Below, piece after piece: positions 1-5,976 of a stretch of 15,188 nucleotides of DNA. Position 1 is the stretch's first letter, and every line of letters starts with the position of its first letter. The DNA lies in the NCBI GenBank assembly GCA_002309275.1, contig DBXL01000177.1, positions 1 to 15,188 on the forward strand, given 5' to 3'. Under the pieces are notes generated by a model, which was not told the origin of the DNA, did no database searches, and saw only the letters and a list, made by a program, of their open reading frames with translations. The position numbers were made by a program, and so were the translations under genes. The DNA comes from Ruminococcaceae bacterium UBA1213. GTDB taxonomy: Bacteria; Bacillota; Clostridia; Oscillospirales; Acutalibacteraceae.

Positions 1-28
1 CCATTATCATTCAAAAGTATGAAACGCA

Positions 29-106
29 CATTGACTGGTGGAAGATTTCTTGAAAAAAGCCCTTGAAATACACGTTTTCCGGCAATATTGAAAGTCCCGG
101 GAATTC
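29..106. repeat. Long direct repeat, copy A (about 78 bp)
   Basis: This stretch is nearly identical to 189-266, exactly 160 bp downstream. The identical core runs from the ATTTCTTGAAAAAAGCCC segment through CAATATTGAAAGTCCC. It opens with ACATTGACTGGTGGA, a degenerate form of the tandem iteron found at 287-349, so it looks like an outlying iteron with extra conserved flank. Confidence 0.85.
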
Positions 107-188
107 ATGTTTTGTTAAAAAAAAAAGACACAAAAAACACAAAAAAATGATTTAACATCAAATTATCACAATAAAAGACTATAAAGGA

Positions 189-266
189 CATTAAACGGTG
201 GAAAATTTCTTGAAAAAAGCCCTTGAAATACACGTTTTCCGGCAATATTGAAAGTCCCAGAAATTC
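189..266. repeat. Long direct repeat, copy B (about 78 bp)
   Basis: Second copy of the repeat at 29-106. It begins with ACATTAAACGGTGGA, again a degenerate iteron, and then matches copy A for about 60 bases with very few differences. It ends at the palindrome at 266-285. Confidence 0.85.
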
Positions 267-285
267 GGTTTTTTTAAAAAAACCG
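266..285. repeat. Perfect 20-bp AT-rich palindrome beside the iterons
   Basis: The sequence is CGGTTTTTTTAAAAAAACCG, a perfect inverted repeat lying directly before the first tandem iteron. The T7A7 core would be easily melted or intrinsically bent. A role in origin opening or as a protein site is inferred only. Confidence 0.7.
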
Positions 286-286
286 A

Positions 287-349
287 GGACATTGAATGGT
301 GGAATAAGGACATTGAATGGTGGAATAAGGACATTGAATGGTGGAATAA
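287..349. repeat. Three tandem 21-bp iterons
   Basis: Three exact head-to-tail copies start at 287, 308 and 329. The unit begins GGACATTGAATGGTGGAA. A fourth, decayed copy starts at 350 (GGACATCTGTTGGTG), and degenerate copies lie at about 29 and 189 inside the long repeats. A 21-bp period is two helical turns, which places initiator protomers on one face of the DNA, as in iteron-controlled plasmid origins. The likely ligand is the Rep protein encoded at 4240-5850; that pairing is inferred. Confidence 0.8.
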
Positions 350-483
350 GGACATCTGTTGGTGATAAAAAAAATTTGTAAATTTTTTATGAACAAATCA
401 CAATTCAAAAAACGGCTTGAACATCGCATTTTTTTCACCGGCTCGTGTGAAATTTCGTCACTGTTTGCTTTGGTCACATCCTA

Positions 484-514
484 ATAGATTATCAATAGAT
501 AATCTATTGATAAT
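484..514. repeat. Two nested, overlapping inverted repeats
   Basis: Two dyads overlap. The first has 10-bp arms at 484-493 and 498-507 around AATA. The second has 13-bp arms at 488-500 and 502-514 around one base. The shared element is a GATTATCAATA-like half-site used alternately in each orientation. This suggests an operator for a dimeric or tetrameric DNA-binding protein, or an alternative cruciform. It sits about 40 bp upstream of the extended -10 promoter serving the primase-helicase gene. Confidence 0.7.
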
Positions 515-522
515 TAAGGCAT

Positions 523-552
523 TACGCCGCCGAAACCTGCGGCGGCGGCGTA
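523..552. other. GC-rich hairpin overlapping promoter
   Basis: Ten-base arms TACGCCGCCG (523-532) and CGGCGGCGTA (543-552) flank a ten-base loop. No T-tract follows, so it is not a standard intrinsic terminator. It occupies the spacer/-35 position of the promoter at 553-561 and could affect polymerase binding or act in the origin. Confidence 0.55.
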
Positions 553-561
553 TGCTATAAT
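553..561 (+). promoter_or_regulatory. Extended -10 promoter for primase-helicase
   Basis: TGCTATAAT is a perfect extended -10 element (TGnTATAAT). No good -35 hexamer is found 17 bp upstream, where the GC hairpin lies, but extended -10 promoters tolerate this. The implied transcript has a leader of roughly 140 nt before the TTG start at 707. Confidence 0.6.
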
Positions 562-566
562 AGAGA

Positions 567-588
567 GGGCAAGTTTTTTCGCTTGCCC
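567..588 (+). promoter_or_regulatory. Leader hairpin with T-rich loop
   Basis: Arms GGGCAAG (567-573) and CTTGCCC (582-588) enclose a T-rich loop, right where the primase transcript would begin. The T-run is in the loop, not downstream, so this is not a terminator. It may affect transcript stability or expression. Confidence 0.4.
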
Positions 589-589
589 G

Positions 590-636
590 TTCCCCGTAAA
601 GAAATATCCCCTCTTCCCCATAAAGAAATATCCCCT
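590..636. repeat. Tandem 23-bp repeat in primase leader (period 24)
   Basis: Two copies, 590-612 and 614-636, share the core TAAAGAAATATCCCCT and differ at one clear position (G or A before TAAAG). They lie between the promoter and the ribosome binding site of the primase-helicase gene. Function is unknown; a protein- or antisense-binding site is possible. Confidence 0.7.
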
Positions 637-706
637 TCCACTCTTATTCCCTCTAAAAAAAAAACTTCCACCCTACAGAGCAAACAGACAAAGGAGGCTT
701 AACCGA

Positions 707-2722
707 TTGAATTCAAACGAACTCAAAGAAACAATTCTGGCAAACTCTGCCACTTACTTTTTACGGGACAAAAAATCCAAAGGCTATATCTGTCCGATAT
801 GCGGGAGCGGTTCCGGCAAAAACGGCACCGGCATCACTACAAAAGACAATATCCACTTTACCTGCTGGACAGGGTGCTTTACCAGCAAGGACATTTTCGA
901 CATCATCGGCTTACAGTACGGACTGACTTCCTTCTCCGACAAACTTGGAAAAGCTGCCGAACTTTTCGGAATGCACCTGCCCGTAAAGAAAAAAATTTCC
1001 CCTTCTGCACAGGATAATGAAACAGACTTCTCCGATTTCTTTTTACAGGCCAACAGGCATATTGCTGATACCGACTATCACCGCGGTATCAGCCTCGATA
1101 CCCTCAACCGCTTCCGAATCGGCTACATTCCCGACTGGAAACACCCCAAGTCACCCAAAATGTCCCCAAGCCCGAGACTTATCATTCCTACGGGAAAATC
1201 AAGCTATCTTGCCAGATATGCCGGAAAAGGCGATTTCATCAACTACAAGGGCATTCCCGAAAATAAAAGCAAAGTCGGAACTTCTCAGATTTTTAATTTA
1301 CAGGCACTCTCACAGTCCGAACAGCCTGTTTTTATCGTTGAAGGCGAAATCGATGCCCTCTCGGTCATAGATGCGGGCGGGGAAGCTGTCGGACTCGGCA
1401 GTATCGGCAACATCGGCAGACTGCTTTCTCTTTTACGGGATATAAAACCTTCTCAGCCGTTAATTATCTCTCTGGACAACGACAGCGACCCCCGAACCCG
1501 TGAACGTGTCGCCAAATCAGCCCGACAGCTTGCAGACGGACTGAAAAACCTCGGCATTGACTGCTGTATGGAAAATATCAGCGGTCCCCATAAAGATGCC
1601 AATGAATTTCTCTGTGCCGACAGAGATGCTTTTACAGCAACTGTCAACCGCATTCTGCACAGGGCAGAAACCGCACAGTCAGAAACTCTCGAAAATGAAA
1701 AAGATATTCTCATGCAGGAATGTGCCTCCTGCTCTATCCCCCATTTTCGCCAGGCTGTCGAAAACAGCAGGACTGCTCCTTTCTTCCCTACGGGATTCCC
1801 CGCCCTTGACGGCATTCTTGACGGCGGACTCTATGCGGGACTCTATTTCATCGGTGCCATAAGCTCTCTGGGAAAAACAACTTTCTGTCTGCAGATCGCC
1901 GACCACATTGCACAGAACGGGCATGACGTTCTGATATTCTCTCTTGAAATGGCAAGAAATGAACTGATTGCCAAAAGTGTCAGCCGTCTGACTTTCACTT
2001 TACAGGACAATCCCGGACTTGCCAAAACAACCCGAGGCATTCTCACAGGCTCACGCTATGAAAAATACAGTCAGGCCGAACTCGAACTCATTGAAAAATC
2101 CATCTGCGAATATGAAAACTACGGTCATCATATCTACATTATGGAGGGCGTCGGAAATGTGGGCATTGAGGAAATACGTGAAAAAATCCGAAAACACATC
2201 AAGGTCACAGGCAAAGCACCCGTTGTGCTGATAGACTATCTGCAGATTATTTCTCCTGCCGATACCCGTGCAACCGATAAGCAGAATACAGACCGTGCTG
2301 TTCTTGAACTCAAACGCCTCTCCAGAGACCACGGCATTCCCATTATCGGCATATCGAGCTTTAACCGTGAAAATTATTCCTCTCCCGTCAATCTTGCCAG
2401 CTTCAAGGAGTCGGGAGCTATTGAGTATTCCAGCGATGTTCTTATCGGCCTTCAGTATCTGGGAATGGACTACCGCAACGGCGAAACTGACAAAAACCGT
2501 GAAAAAAGAATCCGTGAACTTCTCAGAGAGCAGGCTCAGGCAGGCAGAAACGGCAATGCACAGAAAATTCAGGTGAAAGTCCTCAAAAACAGAAACGGCT
2601 GTAAGGGAAACTCTGTTATTGACTTTTATCCGATGTTCAATTACTTTGCCGAACCAGGTCAATCCCAAGTCGAAAGTACAGACGGCTGGACACCCGTTTT
2701 CTCGGACTATCCCGCCAAGTGA
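707..2722 (+). CDS. Bifunctional primase-helicase (zinc ribbon, TOPRIM, DnaB-type ATPase)
   Basis: This 671-aa protein combines RNA priming and replicative DNA unwinding, as in phage T7 gp4 and related plasmid and phage proteins. Seen in the sequence: an N-terminal zinc ribbon with C29, C32, C53 and C57; a TOPRIM domain with the EGE motif at 212-214 and DND at 257-259; then a RecA/DnaB-type helicase core with Walker A GAISSLGKTT (383-392) and Walker B VVLIDYLQI ending around D510. The start is TTG, supported by AAGGAGG at 691-697 with 9-nt spacing. It follows the origin-like region and has its own probable promoter (553-561). It likely makes the element partly independent of host DnaB and DnaG. 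No motif is missing. The domain call is strong; whether the protein serves a plasmid or a phage-like replicon is inferred. Confidence 0.9.
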   Translation: MNSNELKETILANSATYFLRDKKSKGYICPICGSGSGKNGTGITTKDNIHFTCWTGCFTSKDIFDIIGLQYGLTSFSDKLGKAAELFGMHLPVKKKISPSAQDNETDFSDFFLQANRHIADTDYHRGISLDTLNRFRIGYIPDWKHPKSPKMSPSPRLIIPTGKSSYLARYAGKGDFINYKGIPENKSKVGTSQIFNLQALSQSEQPVFIVEGEIDALSVIDAGGEAVGLGSIGNIGRLLSLLRDIKPSQPLIISLDNDSDPRTRERVAKSARQLADGLKNLGIDCCMENISGPHKDANEFLCADRDAFTATVNRILHRAETAQSETLENEKDILMQECASCSIPHFRQAVENSRTAPFFPTGFPALDGILDGGLYAGLYFIGAISSLGKTTFCLQIADHIAQNGHDVLIFSLEMARNELIAKSVSRLTFTLQDNPGLAKTTRGILTGSRYEKYSQAELELIEKSICEYENYGHHIYIMEGVGNVGIEEIREKIRKHIKVTGKAPVVLIDYLQIISPADTRATDKQNTDRAVLELKRLSRDHGIPIIGISSFNRENYSSPVNLASFKESGAIEYSSDVLIGLQYLGMDYRNGETDKNREKRIRELLREQAQAGRNGNAQKIQVKVLKNRNGCKGNSVIDFYPMFNYFAEPGQSQVESTDGWTPVFSDYPAK

Positions 2723-2774
2723 CATTCGGAAATGCTCTCAGTTCAAAGCAGAACCGCACAGACGCACATAAAAG

Positions 2775-2804
2775 GGCTCAGGAGTATAAATATACCCCTG
2801 AGCC
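2775..2804. repeat. 30-bp inverted repeat after the primase gene
   Basis: Arms GGCTCAGG and CCTGAGCC extend inward through GTATA/TATAC with a single mismatch, leaving a two-base centre. The 14-bp stem is strong enough to be a terminator, but no T-run follows on the plus strand; on the minus strand a TTTT follows. It could end transcription of the primase gene with help from another factor, or be an operator. Confidence 0.5.
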
Positions 2805-2939
2805 GAAAATGCCCGGAAAACCCCCTCAGAACGTTCGTACAGCGATGTTTCTTTAAGGGAATTATTTGAAGAAGACTTTCTGAATGTTTTTTCGGAAACT
2901 CTGAAAAATTCTGTTGCAGGCTCAAAGACGGCTGAACTT

Positions 2940-2983
2940 TTATATAACTGTTTATATAAAAGTTTATATAAATAATTATATAA
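2940..2983. repeat. TTATATAA array 1 (4 copies, 12-bp period)
   Basis: Perfect TTATATAA octamers start at 2940, 2952, 2964 and 2976, each exactly 12 bp from the next, with variable 4-bp spacers. This is the only array not directly adjacent to a start codon, so it is the best candidate for a pure centromere-type (parS) site. Binding by the ribbon-helix-helix protein at 3943-4176 is inferred from context. Confidence 0.85.
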
Positions 2984-3059
2984 ATTTCCAATGCGAAACG
3001 GACTGGAATTTTTATCCGCCCTGTATGGAAGAATACAGGAGAAAAAACAATATGTTCTG

Positions 3060-3088
3060 TTGACATTTTATCTAACAAATTATATAAT
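3060..3088 (+). promoter_or_regulatory. Consensus sigma-A promoter of par-rep operon
   Basis: The -35 is TTGACA (3060-3065) and the -10 is TATAAT (3083-3088), separated by 17 bp, a perfect match to the vegetative consensus. The first two TTATATAA sites of array 2 lie in the spacer and across the -10, so a protein bound there would block polymerase. This fits autorepression of the partition operon. Confidence 0.88.
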
Positions 3089-3111
3089 ATCTTATATAAT
3101 ATTTTATATAA
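3068..3111. repeat. TTATATAA array 2 (4 copies, 12-bp period, promoter-overlapping)
   Basis: Octamers start at 3068 (TTATCTAA, one mismatch), 3080, 3092 and 3104, in exact 12-bp steps. The array runs from the promoter spacer to just before the parA ribosome binding site. The mismatched copy sits in the spacer, where a weaker site may leave the promoter leaky. Likely operator for the ribbon-helix-helix repressor. Confidence 0.85.
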
Positions 3112-3113
3112 AC

Positions 3114-3119
3114 GAGGAG
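3114..3119 (+). promoter_or_regulatory. Ribosome binding site choosing the parA start
   Basis: GAGGAG lies 8 nt before the ATG at 3128 but only 2 nt before an in-frame GTG at 3122. The spacing favours the ATG. Confidence 0.75.
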
Positions 3120-3127
3120 AAGTGAAA

Positions 3128-3883
3128 ATGAAGATCGTCACCGTTGCCAATCAGAAAGGCGGAGTTGCAAAAACAACTTCAGTGTATAATCTCGCTGTCG
3201 CCAAAGCCCTCCGAGGAAAAAAAGTCCTGATGGTCGATTTGGATCCCCAGGCATCTTTAACTATTTCCTGCGGAATGGAGAGAGACTGCAGAGGTCTTAA
3301 TATATGCGGACTGCTTGACGGAAAGGATCCTTTGGAGTGTGCCTATACCGTCGACAGTCTTAAAATGGATAATCTGTATATCATACCGTCAGACATTGAC
3401 CTCGCAGAAACCGAAATGAAACTTATCTCCAAACCCGCTCGTGAAAAAAAACTGAAACGCTCTCTTGAAAAGCTGTCACCATATTTTGACTTCTGCTTCA
3501 TAGACTGCCCCCCTCAGCTTTCCATTCTGACAATCAACGGACTCGTTGCCGCTGATGAAGTGCTTATCCCGTGCAAAACGGATTTTCTTGCATACAAGGG
3601 ACTGAAAGCTCTCTTGAGCACCATAAGGGAAATCAAAAACGATCCCGACCTTAATCCCTCTCTGACGGTGAAAGGCATTATTGCGACAATCTATGAAAAG
3701 CAGGTGAATGACCAGAGGGATATATGGGAACTTCTGCATGAACAGGGAGTGGCGTTCGCGGGAACAATAAAAAAATCCGCCGACGCCCCCCGGACCGTCT
3801 ATCAGGGACTGCCTGTCGTCATATCCAGAAGCCGTTCTGAAGTCGCTCAGGAATATATCAGAATTGCAGATACTTTTATATAA
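3128..3883 (+). CDS. parA: ParA-family partition ATPase
   Basis: This 251-aa Walker-type ATPase segregates plasmid copies by forming ATP-dependent gradients or filaments on the nucleoid. The N-terminal KIVTVANQKGGVAKTTS contains the deviant Walker A (KGGVAKTT) typical of ParA/MinD proteins. VLMVDLDPQA (about residues 35-45) is the A' motif and FCFIDCPPQL is Walker B. There is no N-terminal helix-turn-helix before the Walker A, which, with the small ribbon-helix-helix gene just downstream, marks a type Ib system. The start is ATG 3128 by ribosome-site spacing. The stop codon lies inside the first TTATATAA copy of array 3, so the coding end and the operator overlap. Transcription likely comes from the promoter at 3060-3088 and is repressed by the partner protein. 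Confidence 0.93.
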   Translation: MKIVTVANQKGGVAKTTSVYNLAVAKALRGKKVLMVDLDPQASLTISCGMERDCRGLNICGLLDGKDPLECAYTVDSLKMDNLYIIPSDIDLAETEMKLISKPAREKKLKRSLEKLSPYFDFCFIDCPPQLSILTINGLVAADEVLIPCKTDFLAYKGLKALLSTIREIKNDPDLNPSLTVKGIIATIYEKQVNDQRDIWELLHEQGVAFAGTIKKSADAPRTVYQGLPVVISRSRSEVAQEYIRIADTFI

Positions 3884-3919
3884 CATCTTATATAAACTAT
3901 TATATAAACTATTATATAA
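3876..3919. repeat. TTATATAA array 3 (4 copies, 12-bp period)
   Basis: Perfect octamers start at 3876, 3888, 3900 and 3912. The first contains the last Ile codon and the TAA stop of parA; the last ends 9 bp before the GAAGGAG site of the next gene. No -35/-10 pair is evident, so this array may serve partition rather than promoter control. Confidence 0.85.
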
Positions 3920-3942
3920 AATCCAGTGAAGGAGAATTTGAA

Positions 3943-4176
3943 ATGGCAAAATTGAAAGACATGATTGCGGAACAGAAAATTTCGGAAAGCAAAACAGCTG
4001 TCAACAGCTTTAAAAGCAGTGTGAACAAGAATAAAATGATTTCTGCCTATGTCGATGCGGAGAGATACCAGAAATTCAGGGAAATCAATGAACAGCGTGG
4101 AATAAGCTGCAATAAAATACTGAATCTGCTGATAGCCGACTATGTCCTTGAATATGAAAGACTTCTGGACAAATAA
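3943..4176 (+). CDS. Small ribbon-helix-helix centromere-binding protein / repressor
   Basis: This 77-aa protein sits where type Ib partition systems encode their ParB substitute (ParG- or omega-like). A basic, flexible N-terminus (1-30) precedes a ribbon-helix-helix-like core: a beta strand around KMISAYVD (31-38), helix 1 (about 40-52), the turn RGIS and helix 2 (about 55-72). Such proteins dimerise, insert the beta ribbon into the major groove of short repeated sites, stimulate ParA ATPase through the mobile N-terminus, and repress their own operon. GAAGGAG at 3928-3934 gives 8-nt spacing to the ATG. The gene is flanked on both sides by TTATATAA arrays, its likely binding sites. The fold and role are inferred from pattern and context; I do not recognise the exact family. 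Confidence 0.75.
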   Translation: MAKLKDMIAEQKISESKTAVNSFKSSVNKNKMISAYVDAERYQKFREINEQRGISCNKILNLLIADYVLEYERLLDK

Positions 4177-4178
4177 CA

Positions 4179-4222
4179 TTATATAAATTTTTATATAAAT
4201 ATTTATATAACATATTATATAA
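4179..4222. repeat. TTATATAA array 4 (4 copies, 12-bp period)
   Basis: Perfect octamers start at 4179, 4191, 4203 and 4215. The array fills nearly the whole gap between the ribbon-helix-helix gene and rep, ending 2 bp before the AAGGAG of rep. Occupancy here could adjust rep expression and so link copy number to partition. Confidence 0.85.
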
Positions 4223-4224
4223 AA

Positions 4225-4242
4225 AAGGAGAAATTTTATGTG
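4225..4242 (+). promoter_or_regulatory. rep ribosome binding site with overlapping ATG-TGA start-stop and GTG start
   Basis: AAGGAG (4225-4230) is followed by ATGTGA at 4238-4243. The ATG reads straight into TGA, whereas the overlapping GTG at 4240 opens the long rep frame at 9-nt spacing. Ribosomes starting at the ATG would make nothing, so this arrangement could hold Rep synthesis low. Confidence 0.6.
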
Positions 4243-5850
4243 AATGAAGAAGATATATATTTTTATCGGGAACAGGAAAAAATGATTGTTCAAAATCTCA
4301 GCGATAAAGTCGGTAATTTGGTGGACACTGGGGACGATGGAGCATTGGATGAAGTAAAAATGCAGTTAGAGGAATTCTATGAAAATATCAAACACCAGTA
4401 TATACTGTCTTTTGACGGAAATGTCAGTAAGGTGACGGCAGATGCACAAAATATGCTTGACAGAATCTCCAAAAAAAAATTTCAGGCATATCTGCAGTCG
4501 CTTAAAAGGTCAATCCCCGATGAGAACATCCTTCGGCAGCTCTTTCAGAAACTCCCTGAACCCCAGCAGAGCAAAAAAATAAATGACATCCCTCTCATTA
4601 TCAGACAGATGAACAAACAGACTTCGGGAAATTTCAAAAACTGCCTGCACTACCTTCTCAATGCTCTTCGGCTCTATACGGATACTCTCCAGTATTACGG
4701 ACTGCCTACAGCAGAACTGGAAAAACTTGCTGAGAAAAAAGCGGCTGAATGGTATAAAAAGCCCCGTAATATCAGGGAAATAAATATATCCCATATTGAA
4801 AGGTCCTCTGAACAGGCTCAGAAAGCATTTTATGATATGCCCGACAGCCCCGCCAGCCACTTTTTAATAGACATATTGTCGGCAGGCTCCTGCATCGCAG
4901 AAGTCCCCTCCAGAAAAAAACAGGTCAGCCACTCGACAAAATACAGTGTCATGCAGAAAGGCGACAAAAGACTTGTATCAATGGAAAATCAAAACGGCAG
5001 TTTGACCGTAGAAATAGAAGACATCAGCAGACTTGTAAAAACAGGAATGCGGTTTTTCATATTATCCATGATAAAAGCCAATGAACAGATACTCCATGAT
5101 GGAAAAATCTCCCGTGAATATATCACTTTCTCTCTTGAAGAACTGATTGAAAACGGAATGTATTCTTCCACAAGAAGTGCAAGACGTGGATTTCTTGCGG
5201 CAAGAGATGCACTCACAAGCCTCAAAGTAAGGGGACAAATAGAAAAAGGCGGTAAAAAAAATACCATTGATGATTTATCGGTGCTTTTCATTCGGGGCGG
5301 AATAGAAAATAATCAGTGCTATCTGTATATGAACCCCTATGTTGACTGGAATTTTCTTGCCCAGTATTTCACAAAAATCCCCAAATATTTCTTCTGTCTG
5401 TCCGACAATGCCGCCAGACTGCTGTATTATATCTTCTACCTTGCAAGACAGAATACAAGAAATATCGCAGAAAGAGGCTGTTTTACCATTAAATTCAGGT
5501 CAATCCACAGTCTTCTCATGCTGCCCGGCGAAAAGGGAAATCCCAAACCACAGGAAACTATCAAAATTCCTATTGAAAAAGCAATCTGTGAAATAGAAAC
5601 AGAACACAGCAAAATATACAGGAATCAGGAATTCTCTATGCTTACGGTGTATGATGAGAAAATGAAAATATCGGAATATCTTGATGAAGGCTACCTGAAA
5701 ATAAGTATGAAAGGTGCATTTGCGGCGGATTTTATCGCCTGGAACAGCCAGAAAGAACAAAAAACTATTCAGACTGAGAAAAGAAAAGCAAGGATAGCCG
5801 AAAAGGCTCTCGCCATAAACACCGCTAAAAATATTGAAAACAGTAAATAA
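4240..5850 (+). CDS. Putative plasmid replication initiator (tandem winged-helix-like)
   Basis: This 536-aa protein is the third gene of the par operon. Its middle and C-terminal parts resemble two winged-helix units, as in dimeric or dual-domain plasmid initiators. The first spans about 265-340, including a TFSLEELIENGMYSSTRSAR segment and a following RDALTSLKVRG recognition-helix/wing pattern. The second spans about 370-460 and starts with YFTKIPKYFF followed by ARLLYYIFYLAR, a layout reminiscent of the RepA_N N-terminal domain. The first 250 residues are charged, largely helical, and not recognised. The tail is a basic helix rich in Lys, Glu and Ala. Nearby iterons at 287-349 are the likely target. 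The GTG start is set by AAGGAG. The initiator role rests on gene order and weak pattern resemblance; another DNA-binding role in replication or partition is possible. Confidence 0.6.
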   Translation: MNEEDIYFYREQEKMIVQNLSDKVGNLVDTGDDGALDEVKMQLEEFYENIKHQYILSFDGNVSKVTADAQNMLDRISKKKFQAYLQSLKRSIPDENILRQLFQKLPEPQQSKKINDIPLIIRQMNKQTSGNFKNCLHYLLNALRLYTDTLQYYGLPTAELEKLAEKKAAEWYKKPRNIREINISHIERSSEQAQKAFYDMPDSPASHFLIDILSAGSCIAEVPSRKKQVSHSTKYSVMQKGDKRLVSMENQNGSLTVEIEDISRLVKTGMRFFILSMIKANEQILHDGKISREYITFSLEELIENGMYSSTRSARRGFLAARDALTSLKVRGQIEKGGKKNTIDDLSVLFIRGGIENNQCYLYMNPYVDWNFLAQYFTKIPKYFFCLSDNAARLLYYIFYLARQNTRNIAERGCFTIKFRSIHSLLMLPGEKGNPKPQETIKIPIEKAICEIETEHSKIYRNQEFSMLTVYDEKMKISEYLDEGYLKISMKGAFAADFIAWNSQKEQKTIQTEKRKARIAEKALAINTAKNIENSK

Positions 5851-5906
5851 TGATTGATATGAGTCTGAATGTTTCCGGCAGACTTGCATAAAATAACTGA
5901 AAATGA

Positions 5907-5935
5907 TTGCATTTTTGTTGAATTTATGTTAAAAT
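5907..5935 (+). promoter_or_regulatory. Probable promoter of RADAR operon
   Basis: TTGCAT (5907-5912) and TAAAAT (5930-5935) are 17 bp apart, and TG at 5927-5928 makes an extended -10. It lies about 40 bp before the first defence gene. The -35 is weak, so moderate or regulated expression is likely. No operator-like palindrome was noticed. Confidence 0.5.
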
Positions 5936-5963
5936 ACAATGGATTCTTATATGACTATGACCG

Positions 5964-5970
5964 AAAGGAG
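5964..5970 (+). promoter_or_regulatory. Ribosome binding site choosing the start of the PLC-like/SLATT-like gene
   Basis: AAAGGAG lies 6 nt before ATG 5977 and 12 nt before ATG 5983. It rules out the far-upstream in-frame ATG at 5869, which has no such site and would overlap the promoter. Confidence 0.75.
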
Positions 5971-5976
5971 TGCGGA

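Larger units (their letters stand above)
1..706. other. Non-coding origin-like region (iterons, palindromes, promoter)
   Basis: I see no convincing gene in these 706 bases. The stretch is dense in repeats: a long direct repeat (about 29-106 and 189-266), tandem iterons (287-349), a 20-bp palindrome just before them (266-285), nested inverted repeats (484-514), a GC-rich hairpin (523-552), an extended -10 promoter (553-561) and a duplicated leader element (590-636). AT-rich tracts lie at about 108-186 and 360-390. Iterons next to AT-rich DNA, close to Rep, ParA and primase genes, is the usual architecture of a theta-type plasmid origin. The assignment as oriV is inferred from structure and context; no canonical DnaA box was recognised. 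Confidence 0.65.
2723..3127. other. Intergenic regulatory/centromere-like region
   Basis: About 400 bases without a supported gene separate the primase-helicase from parA. They hold a 30-bp inverted repeat (2775-2804), two four-copy TTATATAA arrays (2940-2983 and 3068-3111) and a consensus promoter (3060-3088). The stretch between about 2805 and 2935 shows nothing I recognise. The whole is a plausible partition site plus par-operon control region. Confidence 0.6.
5851..5976. other. Junction between plasmid backbone and defence operon
   Basis: This 126-bp gap separates rep from the four-gene defence operon. It holds a weak inverted repeat (AGTCTG 5862-5867 / CAGACT 5879-5884), not convincing as a terminator, and a promoter-like pair at 5907-5935. 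No attachment site or transposon end is visible. Confidence 0.5.

Noticed and set aside
274..477. 67-aa minus-strand frame with a repeated CPYSTIQ peptide
   Set aside because: The peptide repeat is just the translation of the 21-bp iterons, whose length is a multiple of three.
2743..3150. 135-aa minus-strand frame with YI/YK repeats
   Set aside because: It is created by the TTATATAA arrays and the intergenic repeat, starts inside parA and has no coding character.
2940..4222. CRISPR-like regularity of the TTATATAA arrays
   Set aside because: The unit is an 8-bp palindrome with 4-bp spacers, far too short for CRISPR, and no cas genes are present.
5862..5884. Possible terminator after rep
   Set aside because: Only a 6-bp stem with an 11-base loop and no T-tract follows, so read-through from rep into the defence operon cannot be excluded.
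5869..5976. Upstream extension of the PLC-like gene to ATG 5869
   Set aside because: It would cover the promoter, lacks a ribosome site and adds 36 residues before the family-typical MPGF start.
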